DNA from: Pithys albifrons albifrons
Lineage: Eukaryota; Chordata; Aves; Passeriformes; Thamnophilidae
Length of the DNA stretch: 64,000 bases
Reading direction: 5' to 3'
NCBI RefSeq assembly: GCF_047495875.1
Contig: NC_092460.1
Location: forward strand, 39,594,054 to 39,658,053
Of the stretch, positions 39,216 to 48,452 are shown in pieces. The position numbers were made by a program, and so were the translations under genes. Within the stretch, counting starts at the first letter, position 1, and each line of letters starts with the position of its first letter. The notes beneath the pieces are model-generated. The model made no database searches. It had not been told where the DNA came from and saw nothing but the letters and a program-made list of their open reading frames with translations.

Positions 39216-41055
39216 CATAAAATCACAGAATGGTTGGGATGAAAGGGACCTTTGAAGATCATGCAGTCCAACACCCCTGCCACGGCCAGGGACATATTTC
39301 ACTTGAAGTTGCTCAAAGCCCTATATCATGAGCAAAGCAGGTGCAGACCTCCCAGGGAAGAGGCACAACATGGAATGAGAGAAAGTTTTGACTTTATTGC
39401 AAGAGTATTCCCACAGTGGCAGCCCTAGGACACCCATGCTAGTTCAAATGGTGTGCCAACTCAGTGGGGCCCTTCTTGGGGGTGAAAAAAGTTTTATTGC
39501 ACACAAGGATGGATAATAAAACTTGTGCTGAATTAACATATCACACACATGGAACGCCTTGGTTTGTTCATTAGCAGACTTGCTGATGCAATGCAGATGC
39601 TGTTGTCTGAATTCCAAGATCTGCAGCTGGCTGTCACTCTGGCACCCAAGCACATCCTTGATGAAATGAACTACTCAGGGAAACGGACTGTCCTGACTCA
39701 TTGTGACAAGATAAGATGCATGTGGGTTTCCAAATTACCCTGGGTTACTACACCAAAATCTTCTCGTTCCCTATAGCTTGTTCAGCCTGGCTTTGAACAC
39801 TTTCAGGGATGGGACACCACAACTCCTCTGGGCATCCTGTGCCAGTATCTGACAAATTTCATAGTAAAATGTTTCTTCCTTATGTTCACTCTAAATCTAC
39901 CCTCTTTCACTTTAAAACCATTGCCCCTTGTTCTGTCATTACAGGCCTTGGTGAAGAGTCTCTCTCCATTTTCCTTGTGGGCTCCCTTCAGGTACGGAGG
40001 GCCAAAATTAGATCACCCCAAAGCCTTCTCTTCTCCAGGCTGAACAATCGCAACTCTCCCAGCCTTTCCTCCCAGCAGAGCTGCTCCATCCCTCGACCAT
40101 CTTGGTGTCCCTCCTCTGGCCTTGCTGCCGCAGCTCCATGTCCTTGCTGTGCTGGGGCCCAGGGCTGAAGGCAGCTCTGCAGGGGTTCTCCCCAGAGCAG
40201 AGGGGCAGAGGGGCAGAATGCTCCCCTCCCCTGCTGCCCACTCTGCTCTGGATGCAGCCCAGCACAGGGGGGGTTCTGGAATGGGTCATGTCCTGCCTCT
40301 CACCCACCAGCACCCCCAAGTCCTTCTCCCCAGGGCTGCTCTCAATACTTTCAACCCTCACTCTATCCTGATACTGGGAATTACTTTGATCCAGATGCAG
40401 GATCTTGCATGTGAGAAAGTACCTTGTTCTTGGCCTTGTTGAACTTCAACGAGGTTTCCCTGGGCCAACTCCTCATGCCCATCCAAGTCCCTATGGATGC
40501 CACGCATTTCCTCTAGTGAATGAGCTGCACTACTCAGCCTTGCTAACTTGCTGTGGATACATTCAATCCCACTTTCTGTGTGACTGATGAAGATATTTAA
40601 TAGGTCCCAGTACAGACCCTTAGAAGGCACCACTCATTACTGGTTTTCACTGGGACACTGAGCCATTGGTGGTAACTCTTTGGACATGGCCATCCAGCCA
40701 GTTCTTCATTCATCCAACAGTCCATTCTCAAACCCACCTCTCTTCAGTTTAGAGATAAGAATGTTGGGGCCTTATAGAAGTCCAGGCATATGACATTCAT
40801 AGCTCTTCCCTTGTCCACTGATGCAGTCACTGCTGTAGAAGGCCACTAGGTTAGTCAGGCACAATCTGCCCTCGGTGAGGCCATGTTAAGCTGTCTGCAA
40901 TCAACTCTCTCTCTTGAGTATGTTTCAACATATCTTCTAGGAGCATCTGTCCCATGATCTTACAGGTACAGAGGTGAGGCTGATTGGGTTGAAACCAGTT
41001 TCCTTATTTTGTGTATGTATTAACAGATTCCCACATTGGGCATCTGTAATGTCTT
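39216..41055 (-). mobile_element. CR1 LINE, long 5'-truncated copy, split by an insert
   Basis: The 3' terminus lies at the low coordinate ('ATAAAATCACAGAATGGTTG' on the + strand is the complement of a CR1 tail). The body runs from 39775 through the same RT-coding blocks as the copy at 22531-23455 and further towards the 5' end ('GGTGAGGCTGATTGGG' near 40974, a region upstream of the FADD motif). Between 39325 and 39768 it is interrupted by foreign sequence. The reverse-transcriptase frame is broken throughout. Sense strand is minus. Confidence 0.88.
39325..39768 (-). mobile_element. 444-bp insert in CR1, flanked by CCCTAT direct repeats
   Basis: CR1 sequence is continuous on either side, and the insert is bracketed by a perfect CCCTAT (39319-39324 and 39769-39774), a 6-bp target duplication. 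On the minus strand the insert contains two AATAAA signals (in GCAATAAAACTT and GCAATAAAGTC contexts), consistent with a solo LTR in minus orientation. A 6-bp duplication fits class II (ERVK-like) retroviral integration. However, the ends as delimited are AACGAG...CATGAT and not TG...CA, so the class is uncertain. Confidence 0.6.
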
Positions 41056-42369
41056 TACCTGAGCTTCCTTAGCTGCCAGGATCAGCCAAAGCCCATGTGG
41101 TCCCTGTGGTTCCACACAGGTTACCACCTGGTCTGTCAGGGCAAAGCAGAAATTCCACGTCTGTCACAGACAAAAAAGCAAAGCAGCTGCATTGGCTACC
41201 AGGTACAGCTGGGGAAATGAGATGCTTTGGGCTTGAGACAGCAGAGCAGGAACTTGTATCAGCTGGACAACATGAATAAAGTTGGCAAAGTAGCCCTAAA
41301 GGTAAGTAACCCCTTTCCCCTGTGCTGTGGAAGAAGGTATTAACAAAGCACTTCTCCTGCTGCTGACCTGGCATATGGGCTGTGGATAGGAAGTGAAAAC
41401 CAATGATGTTTGCAATCATTCTTTATAATACCTGGAAGCAAGCCAACATTTAACACAGTTTTTTTCATAAAGTTTGGCAAATGAGTCTGTGGTATTCCTG
41501 ATGTAAAAGAGGTTTGAGCTCCAAAGCTGAGTGCTTCTTTGCTTGAAGTCCTTTGTATCCTAAAGAAGATAGCAGAACTGTGCAAGTTAAGAGTTCATCT
41601 GTCCCTCGTAGAGCTCTTTGGTGTCATACTTCAAAGCTTAATTTGAAACTTCAGGGACTTGGTGGTCTCAAAGAATATTCACTTCGCTACCCATAGTGCT
41701 GGTAAAAAATCAACAGACAAATCTTGATGAGGTGTCACATGCTGGATCCTAATTCTGAGCTGAGAAGTTTCATTAGTAAAAGACAGGATAATGTGGTTTT
41801 TTGTAAGTACTATGAAAAATGTAATTGAAAAAACCCACACCAAACTCATTAGGAGTCTCATCACTAGTAGTTTGCAGGTAATAATAACAGGAGCCACATC
41901 ACATGAAGCACTGCCTCCTGCATTGTGTATTATCTGCCCTCGCCCCTGTGGCTGAGCCCTGAGCTGGGGCTGTGGCAGACTCAGACCCTTGGTGTGGTAT
42001 TGCAAACCACATCCGTATGGAGTTTTAGGTGGGAGACATGGGACATAACAGTTTTTGCTCATAAGTTAATTCCTTCTGCTTAGGTGTTTGGAGACTAGTG
42101 GGCATGCCATGTATAGCTGAGCAGTCTCTAATTTGTGTTGCTAGAAAGCAATTCCCTGCCTTTTTCCTGTGATGCTCCATGTGCCATACTTAGGTGGCCC
42201 TGGGAAAGGTCTGACCACCTTCACTTTATCTGACTAAGTAAAGACACATAAGCCAGTCAGTCTCTGGGCTCTCACCTCTCTCTGGACAACTATTATCTCT
42301 TTTTGTAAAGGCTGTGGGAGAGATCTGCTGTCTGGTGTGCATTTGTGACAATACTCTTATGTCCGTAGT
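41056..42369. other. non-coding DNA, no gene recognised
   Basis: Spacer between the CR1 copy and the nested retroviral locus. No exon or repeat recognised. Confidence 0.55.
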
Positions 42370-42770
42370 GGGTTCACTCTGGCTGGATGTCAGGTGCCCA
42401 CCAAAGCTGCTGTATTAGCTGGAGAAGAGAGAGAACATAGGACTTGTGGGTCAAGAAAAGGGCAGGAGAGAAACCATTCAACAATTGCTGTCATGGGCAA
42501 AACAGAGTCAACCCCAGGGAATTAGTTTAATTTATTCCCAATCAGATCAGATTAGCATAATGACTGATAAAATCAAATCTTATAAACACCTTCCTCCCAC
42601 TCCTTCCTGTTTGTTTCTAGGCTCGCTTCACTCCCAATCTTCTCTAGATCCTTGCCTCCAGCAGTTCAGGAAGGGCATTGTGGTCAGTTCATCAATTCAC
42701 ATCCTTCTTCTGCTCCAGTGTAGGGATCCCTCCCAAGGGAGATGGTCCTCCAGAAACATCTCCAATGTGA
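42370..42770. mobile_element. left half of an older avian interspersed repeat, interrupted by the ERV
   Basis: From about 42370 the sequence resembles a repeat that I recall as common in bird genomes (blocks such as 'GGTGCCCACCAAAGC', 'GGCAAAACAGAGTCAA' and 'TTAGTTTAATTTATT', followed by 'CTGCTCCAGTGTAGGGATCC' motifs). It stops abruptly at the ERV junction, and its continuation resumes at 51412 on the other side. It is probably part of an old LTR retrotransposon, but the family name and orientation are not certain from sequence alone. Confidence 0.55.
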
Positions 42771-44451
42771 GTCCTTGCTGTACGTGGAGGTCCTCCTTAC
42801 AAAGATATCTCTCCCTCACGCTTTACAACAGTCGCCGCCAGAGGCTGAGAGTTTCCTGTCTCTTTCCAATGCCCTGATCAATGACAACATCTCGAGACAG
42901 GGATCCCAGCTGCCTTGCCTCACTCCCATCTAGAATTGTATCATTGGCTGCAGCATCCCAGATTCGAAGTAGCCAGGTCAAGATGGACTCATTTGCCTGT
43001 CGTGTGAACTCTCTCCGGAGCTCACGCAGCTCTCCCAGGGATAGGGACCGGGTGATTATTTCTGGCTCCATTTCTTCTGCTTGAGATGAAGGTCCTGACT
43101 CTTCCTCGTCATGCACTATACGAACTGATTTGGTCTTTGATTTTCTTTTCTGGACAGGGGCAACTGCTATCGGTTTCTGTTGTCCTTCTGGCTCCTCCAT
43201 GGTTTGCGTGGACATGGTGCTGGTTGATGTATCTCTCTTCCTCTCTGGCTCAGTCATGGTCTGGGTGGACATGGCGCTATTTGATGTATCTCTCTTCCTC
43301 TCTGGCTCAGTCATGGTCTGGGTGGACATGGCGCTAGTTGATGTATCTCTCTTCCTCTCTGGCTCAGTCATGGTCTGGGTGGACATGGCGCTAGTTGATG
43401 TATCTCTCTTCCTCTCTGGCTCAGTCATGGTCTGGGTGGACATGGCGCTAGTTGATGTATCTCTCTTCCTCTCTGGCTCAGTCATGGTCTGGGTGGACAT
43501 GGCGCTAGTTGATGTATCTCTCTTCCTCTCTGGCTCAGTCATGGTCTGGGTGGACATGGCGCTAGTTGATGTATCTCTCTTCCTCTCTGGCTCAGTCATG
43601 GTCTGGGTGGACATGGCGCTAGTTGATGTATCTCTCTTCCTCTCTGGCTCAGTCATGGTCTGGGTGGACATGGCGCTAGTTGATGTATCTCTCTTCCTCT
43701 CTGGCTCAGTCATGGTCTGGGTGGACATGGTGCTGGTGGGTTTGCTCCTTTTCTCCTCCTCCTGATGATGCTGTACCACACCAAGCAGTGTGCGGTAGGC
43801 AGTGGCCAGGGCCCAGCAGGTTGCTGTGAGCTGCACATCTCTGGGACTACCAGAGCATCTTCCTTTCACATAGCTTAGCATTTTGGCAGGGTCCTGCAGT
43901 TGTTCCGGGGTGAATTTCCAGATCATTTGAGGAGAGAAGGTCTCCAAATACTGGCCCATATCTTCCCACTTCCCGTGCCACTCAACATCATCCGCTCCCA
44001 GGGCAGGCCTCCAGCAAGTCTCCTTAGAGAGCCCAGTTCTGACCCTAAACATGGTGTATACAGTACAGAGGAGACAAAGCAACACTAACAGCAGGATTAT
44101 GCTGTCCCTAACATCAAAAGGAAGCTCAATATTTTCAATGATTGTTGTAGCAGAGGTGAAAAGGTGGAAGTAACCATCTCCGCCTGTTTTCCCCACAGTC
44201 TGGGTGCTATTTTTAATGAGACCCCAGAGGTAACAACCCAAACCAGGACAGGCAGACCAGACTGAATATACATTCACAATGAAATTCATTGCTTCTGATG
44301 TTATGACAACATAAACATAGTATATTAATAAAGCAATTTTGATCCTTCTCCCTGGTATTAAAGAGAGCATCAAAACAGGCACATGGTTCCCCATGTGTCG
44401 AAATATGAACAGGCCCAGATACACCATCCACATGAATACATCAAGCAACAT
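42771..44451 (-). pseudogene. gag: second, truncated gag copy after the 3' LTR
   Basis: Duplicate of the N-terminal two-thirds of the main gag, starting at the equivalent ATG. It contains the three hydrophobic segments, nine 19-residue repeats (seven in the main copy) and most of the capsid-like region. A C-to-A change on the coding strand makes a TAA at 42823-42825 where the intact copy has a serine codon, about 50 bp before the sequence leaves the element at 42771. It therefore lacks the C-terminal domain and any link to pol. If expressed from the adjoining LTR it could still encode a membrane-anchored, truncated Gag-like protein of about 542 residues. I have no evidence of expression. Confidence 0.88.
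43204..43716 (-). repeat. 57-bp minisatellite in truncated gag, 9 units
   Basis: Nine tandem 57-bp units, each encoding 19 residues of the form TMTEPERKRDTSTSAMSTQ, nearly identical at the DNA level. The unit next to last (in protein order) has Asn in place of Thr and the last has Thr in place of Ala, as in the main copy. A partial unit precedes the array. Unit length is a multiple of three, so copy-number change keeps the frame. Confidence 0.97.
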
Positions 44452-44516
44452 GGTAGTCAGGGAGTTTCTGTACCCAAATACACAAAATGAAATTGTAGTT
44501 CTGACTTCTCTCTCGT

Positions 44517-44534
44517 GCCCCACGTTGGGCGCCA
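44517..44534 (-). other. duplicate primer binding site (tRNA-Lys1,2 type) after the 3' LTR
   Basis: The minus strand reads TGGCGCCCAACGTGGGGC immediately downstream of the 3' LTR. A primer binding site belongs after a 5' LTR, so its presence here shows that this LTR also served as the 5' LTR of a second unit. Confidence 0.9.
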
Positions 44535-44539
44535 AAAGA

Positions 44540-45166
44540 TGTGCTGGTTTGAAGGTGAACCAGCAGGGGAAATGAACTCACCACGAGAGAGATTATAAGT
44601 CAGAGCTAAAATTTAATAATAATATTACAATAACAACACTGATACACAAAGGAAATTGCTTTCAACTCACAATACCCCAGCAGTATAACCCAGTGTCCTG
44701 GGGCACAAACCCAAGGGGGTTTGTTTGCCCTTCTGCTGAGACCCCTGTGGCTCCCCCAAGTCCAGAGCAAAAGGAAAAGGAAAACCTGTTGGTGCAGGCG
44801 AGGGCTGTGGTCTGGGCGAGAGCGGTGATCTCCTGCTGTCGAGGTCCTGCTGCTGCTCTGGATCCGACGAGAAGGTCCTGAGGTCTTCCTACCCACCACT
44901 TATGTACCCTCAGGGAGCACTCAGTCCCTCCCCCTGGGCGGGGACTCACACAATGGGTGATTAACTCTGGGAGCCAGGGGTTGTTGAGCTGTTGATGGCC
45001 CATTAGCAGCTCCGCCCCCCTCAGGCTGGGTGTGAAGTGATAATGGCTCCCTGGGCAGCTGCTGCTAATGGCCCATTGTCCTTGGGGAATGAATAGAGGG
45101 GGTGGAATACACAGGTTTGATCACCACCACACAGGGTTAGCTGGTCCCTCCAGCTGAACTAGGACA
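44540..45166 (-). repeat. 3' LTR (627 bp)
   Basis: TGT...ACA-bounded repeat, identical by eye to 50785-51411. It carries a TATA-like TACATAAG (44899-44906), GC boxes (44936-44943 and 45011-45020) and an ATTAAA poly-A signal (44612-44617). The outer edge is clear, because identity with the other LTR ends at ...GGACA on the + strand. The inner edge is inferred. It ends the first provirus unit and is shared with the truncated second unit. Confidence 0.93.
44612..44617 (-). terminator. LTR poly-A signal (ATTAAA)
   Basis: ATTAAA on the minus strand, followed by T-rich sequence, about 70 bp before the inferred LTR end. It is the only close match to a poly-A signal in the 3' part of the LTR. The same hexamer occurs at 50857-50862 in the 5' LTR. 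Confidence 0.6.
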
Positions 45167-45190
45167 TTATCCACCCCTTATTCCACTCCA
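45167..45190 (-). other. polypurine-tract-like sequence before 3' LTR
   Basis: The minus strand reads GGAATAAGGGGTGGATAA directly before the LTR's TGT. It is purine-rich but interrupted by T, so it is a weaker tract than in many retroviruses. Position relative to the LTR is as expected for plus-strand priming. Confidence 0.55.
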
Positions 45191-45257
45191 TCTAGTCATT
45201 CCCAAATTAACCCCGTTTTTACCTATACATATATATACACATGTATACAATGAAACA

Positions 45258-48200
45258 TTACAAACTCTTCTCGCTCAAAATTAGGTCCCCTTGTGGTACA
45301 CAACGTGTTTCTCCATCTTTTTGCATTACCCACCAAGTGCAACCAGGTCCTTGAGCAAAGACAATCCCTCGGGTGGGTTTGCCTTTGTTTGAGGTGGGAC
45401 TAACCCAAACAGTCTTTCCTAACATACCTCTCATATGGACCACAGGGACTTTATCTCCATCTACAGTATTCAAGAGTTCTGATTGGGCAGGGCCAGCTCG
45501 ATTGATGGAGCCCCGGGTGTTGACCAACCAGGTGGCCTTTGCCAAATGCAGCTCCCAGTGTTTGAAAGTTCCCCCACCCAACGCCTTCAAGGTTGTTTTC
45601 AGCAGTCCATTACATCGCTCAACTTTCCCGGCAGCTGGAGCATGGTAGGGGATATGATACACCCACTCAATGCCGTGCTCTCTGGCCCAGGTGTCTATGA
45701 GGCTGTTCTTGAAGTGGGTGCCGTTGTCAGACTCTATTCTCTCTGGGGTGCCGTGTCTCCACAGGACTTGTTTCTCAAGGCCCAGGATGGTATTCCGGGC
45801 AGTGGCGTGAGATACGGGGTATGTCTCCAGCCATCCAGTGGTTGCCTCTACCATGGTCAGCACGTAGCGCTTGCCTTGGCGTGTTTGGGGAAGTGTGATG
45901 TAGTCAACTTGCCAGGCTTCCCCATACCTGTATTTCGACCACCGTCCACCATACCATAGAGGCTTCACCCGCTTGGCCTGCTTGATGGCAGCACATGTGT
46001 CACAGTCATGGATAACCTGTGAGACACTGTCCATGGTTAGATCCACCCCTCGGTCACGAGCCCATCTGTATGTTGCATCTCTGCCTTGATGACCAGAAGC
46101 ATCATGGGCCCATCGGGCTAGAAACAATTCACCTTTATGCTGCCAATCCAGATCTACCTGAGAGACTTCAATCCTGGCAGCTCGATCCACCTGCTCGTTG
46201 TTACGATGCTCCTCATTAGCCCGGCTCTTGGGTACATGAGCATCTACGTGACGGACCTTCACACTCAGCTTCTCTACCCGGGCAGCGATGTCCTGCCACA
46301 TCTCAGCCGCCCAGATGGGTTTCCCTTTGCGCTGCCAGCCGGCCTTTCTCCAGCGCTCCAGCCATCCCCACAGAGCATTGGCCACCATCCACGAGTCAGT
46401 GTAAAGGTAGAGTCTTGGCCACTTCTCTCGTTCGGCGATATCCAAAGCCAGCTGAACAGCTTTCAGCTCTGCGACCTGACTTGATCCACCTTGTCCTTCA
46501 GTCGCTTCTGCAACTCGACGTGTAGGACTCCATACAGCTGCTTTCCATTTCCGGCTTGTCCCTACAATGCGGCAAGAGCCATCTGTGAAGAGAGCATATC
46601 GCTTCTCCTCTTCTGGTAGCTGGTTATATGGTGGGGCCTCCTCAGCTCGTGTCACCTGCTCCTCTTCTTCTTCAGAGGACAATCCGAAACTCTCACCTTC
46701 CGGCCAGTTGGTGATGATTTCCAAAATCCCAGGGCGATTAGGATTCCCTATCCGGGTTCGCTGCGTGATCAGAGCGATCCACTTACTCCATGTGGCATCA
46801 GTGGCGTGATGGGTAGAAGGAGCCTTTCCTTTGAACATCCAGCCCAACACTGGTAGTCGGGGTGCCAGGATGAGCTGTGCCTCAGTGCCAATCACTTCTG
46901 AGGCAGCTCGAACTCCTTCATACGCTGCCAGGATCTCTTTCTCAGTTGGGGTGTAGCTGGCCTCAGATCCTTTGTATCCCCGGCTCCAGAATCCCAGCGG
47001 TCGTCCTCGAGTCTCCCCAGGTACTTTCTGCCAGAGGCTCCAGGATGGGCCATTCTCCCCGGCTGCAGTGTAGAGCACATTCTTCACATCCTGTCCTGTC
47101 CTGACTGGCCCAAGGGCTACTGCATGGGTAATCTCCTGTTTAATCTGCTCAAAGGCTTGTTGTTGTTCAGGGCCCCACTGGAAATCATTTTTCTTCCGTG
47201 TCACAAGGTAGAGAGGGCTTACAATCTGACTGTACTCAGGGATATGCATCCTCCAAAAGCCCACGGCGCCTAGGAAAGCCTGAGTTTCCTTCTTGCTGGT
47301 CGGTGGGGACATAGCTGCTATTTTGTTGATCACCTCTGTTGGAATCTGACGACGCCCGTCTTGCCACTTCACTCCTAGGAACTGAATTTCCTGAGCAGGT
47401 CCCTTGACCTTACTTCGTTTAATGGCAAAACCAGCTCTTAGGAGAATCTGGATTATCTTCTTTCCTTTCTCATAAACCTCCCCTGCTGTGTTCCCCCATA
47501 CAATGATGTCATCGATGTACTGTAGATGTTCTGGAGCCTCACCCTTTTCCAATGCAGTCTGGATCAGTCCATGGCAAATGGTGGGACTGTGTTTCCACCC
47601 CTGGGGCAGTCGATTCCAGGTGTACTGCACCCCCTTCCAGGTGAAAGCAAACTGCGGCCTGCACTCTGCTGCCAACGGAATGGAGAAAAAGGCATTGGCA
47701 ATGTCGATGGTGGCATACCACTTGGCTGCCTTGGACTCCAGCTCATACTGAAGCTCCAGCATGTCCGGCACAGCGGCACTCAGGGGGGGTGTGACCTCAT
47801 TGAGACCACGGTAATCCACCGTCAGCCTCCACTCTCCACTGGACTTTCGTACTGGCCATATGGGGCTATTAAAGGGTGAGTGAGTCTTGCTGACCACCCC
47901 TTGGCTCTCCAGCTCACGAATCATCTTGTGTATGGGGGTCACAGAGTCTCGGTCAGTGCGGTATTGCCGACGGTGCACTGTGTCTGTGGCCAGCGGTACC
48001 AATTGTTCTTCAACTTTCAGCAGTCCTACAGCAGAAGGGTCCTCTGAGAGGCCAGGCAAGGTGCTCAGCTGTCTGATTTCCTCTGTCTCCACAGCAGCTA
48101 TGCCAAAGGCCCAACGCAGTCCCTTTGGGTCTTTGAAATATCCATTCCTCAGGTAGTCTATGCCAAGGATACACGGGGCTTCTGGACCAGTCACAATGGG

Positions 48201-48452
48201 GTGTCTATGCCATTCCTTGCCAGTCAAGCTGACTTCAGCTTCCAGTACAGTCAGCTGTTGGGATCCCCCTGTTACCCCAGAAATAGAGATGGATTCTGCC
48301 CCGACGTATCCTGATGGCATCAACGTGCATTGTGCGCCAGTGTCCACTAAAGCTTTGTATTTCTGTGGGTCTGATGAGCCAGGCCACCGAATCCACACAG
48401 TCCAATAAACCCGATTGTCCCTCTCCTCTACCTGGCTAGAGGCAGGGCCCCC
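45258..48452 (-). CDS. pol: pol polyprotein: protease, reverse transcriptase, RNase H, integrase (read through from gag)
   Basis: Open frame directly after the gag UAG and in the same frame. The first 18 codons have no ATG, and the longest start-like codon is GTG at 48398, so readthrough is the likely route. Numbering from that GTG: protease DTGA at 19-22; reverse transcriptase with D232, LPQGWKHSPTICH (264-276) and YIDD (294-297); RNase H acidic residues D606, E644, D668 and about D738; integrase zinc motif H765, H770, C799, C802 and catalytic D832, D891, E927 with 35 residues between the last two (DD35E). All are present and the frame is uninterrupted for 1,046 residues, so this copy could be functional. 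The RT and integrase resemble ERVL/spuma-like elements. A basic C-terminal region follows the core. There is no dUTPase downstream. Confidence 0.93.
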   Translation of the reverse strand, partial: GGPASSQVEERDNRVYWTVWIRWPGSSDPQKYKALVDTGAQCTLMPSGYVGAESISISGVTGGSQQLTVLEAEVSLTGKEWHRHPIVTGPEAPCILGIDYLRNGYFKDPKGLRWAFGIAAVETEEIRQLSTLPGLSEDPSAVGLLKVEEQLVPLATDTVHRRQYRTDRDSVTPIHKMIRELESQGVVSKTHSPFNSPIWPVRKSSGEWRLTVDYRGLNEVTPPLSAAVPDMLELQYELESKAAKWYATIDIANAFFSIPLAAECRPQFAFTWKGVQYTWNRLPQGWKHSPTICHGLIQTALEKGEAPEHLQYIDDIIVWGNTAGEVYEKGKKIIQILLRAGFAIKRSKVKGPAQEIQFLGVKWQDGRRQIPTEVINKIAAMSPPTSKKETQAFLGAVGFWRMHIPEYSQIVSPLYLVTRKKNDFQWGPEQQQAFEQIKQEITHAVALGPVRTGQDVKNVLYTAAGENGPSWSLWQKVPGETRGRPLGFWSRGYKGSEASYTPTEKEILAAYEGVRAASEVIGTEAQLILAPRLPVLGWMFKGKAPSTHHATDATWSKWIALITQRTRIGNPNRPGILEIITNWPEGESFGLSSEEEEEQVTRAEEAPPYNQLPEEEKRYALFTDGSCRIVGTSRKWKAAVWSPTRRVAEATEGQGGSSQVAELKAVQLALDIAEREKWPRLYLYTDSWMVANALWGWLERWRKAGWQRKGKPIWAAEMWQDIAARVEKLSVKVRHVDAHVPKSRANEEHRNNEQVDRAARIEVSQVDLDWQHKGELFLARWAHDASGHQGRDATYRWARDRGVDLTMDSVSQVIHDCDTCAAIKQAKRVKPLWYGGRWSKYRYGEAWQVDYITLPQTRQGKRYVLTMVEATTGWLETYPVSHATARNTILGLEKQVLWRHGTPERIESDNGTHFKNSLIDTWAREHGIEWVYHIPYHAPAAGKVERCNGLLKTTLKALGGGTFKHWELHLAKATWLVNTRGSINRAGPAQSELLNTVDGDKVPVVHMRGMLGKTVWVSPTSNKGKPTRGIVFAQGPGCTWWVMQKDGETRCVPQGDLILSEKSL
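48425..48442 (-). promoter_or_regulatory. stem-loop downstream of gag UAG (readthrough candidate)
   Basis: On the minus strand CCTCTA, a 6-nt loop (GCCAGG) and TAGAGG form a perfect 6-bp stem that starts 10 nt after the UAG (48455-48453). The base after UAG is G, and the spacer is G-rich. In murine leukaemia virus a UAG followed by a G-rich spacer and a pseudoknot about 8 nt downstream drives readthrough. The analogy is strong in layout, but a pseudoknot partner was not established here. Confidence 0.55.

Noticed and set aside
43130..43765. A 211-codon + strand open frame of hydrophobic repeats (and its 173-codon twin at 49489-50010)
   Set aside because: It is the antisense reading of the 57-bp minisatellite. 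Because the unit is a multiple of three with no stop in this frame, it stays open automatically and varies with unit number. There is no independent sign of a gene.
44606..45003. Minus-strand frames of 97 and 113 codons in the LTR (repeated at 50851-51248)
   Set aside because: They lie wholly in LTR control sequence, overlap each other and have no known domain. Their duplication is only the duplication of the LTR.
45167..45257. Search for env or dUTPase between pol and the 3' LTR
   Set aside because: Only about 90 bp of AT-rich sequence, too short for either, and no second frame is present.
45373..48408. Many + strand frames of 60-158 codons opposite pol
   Set aside because: Shadows of the pol reading frame on the other strand.
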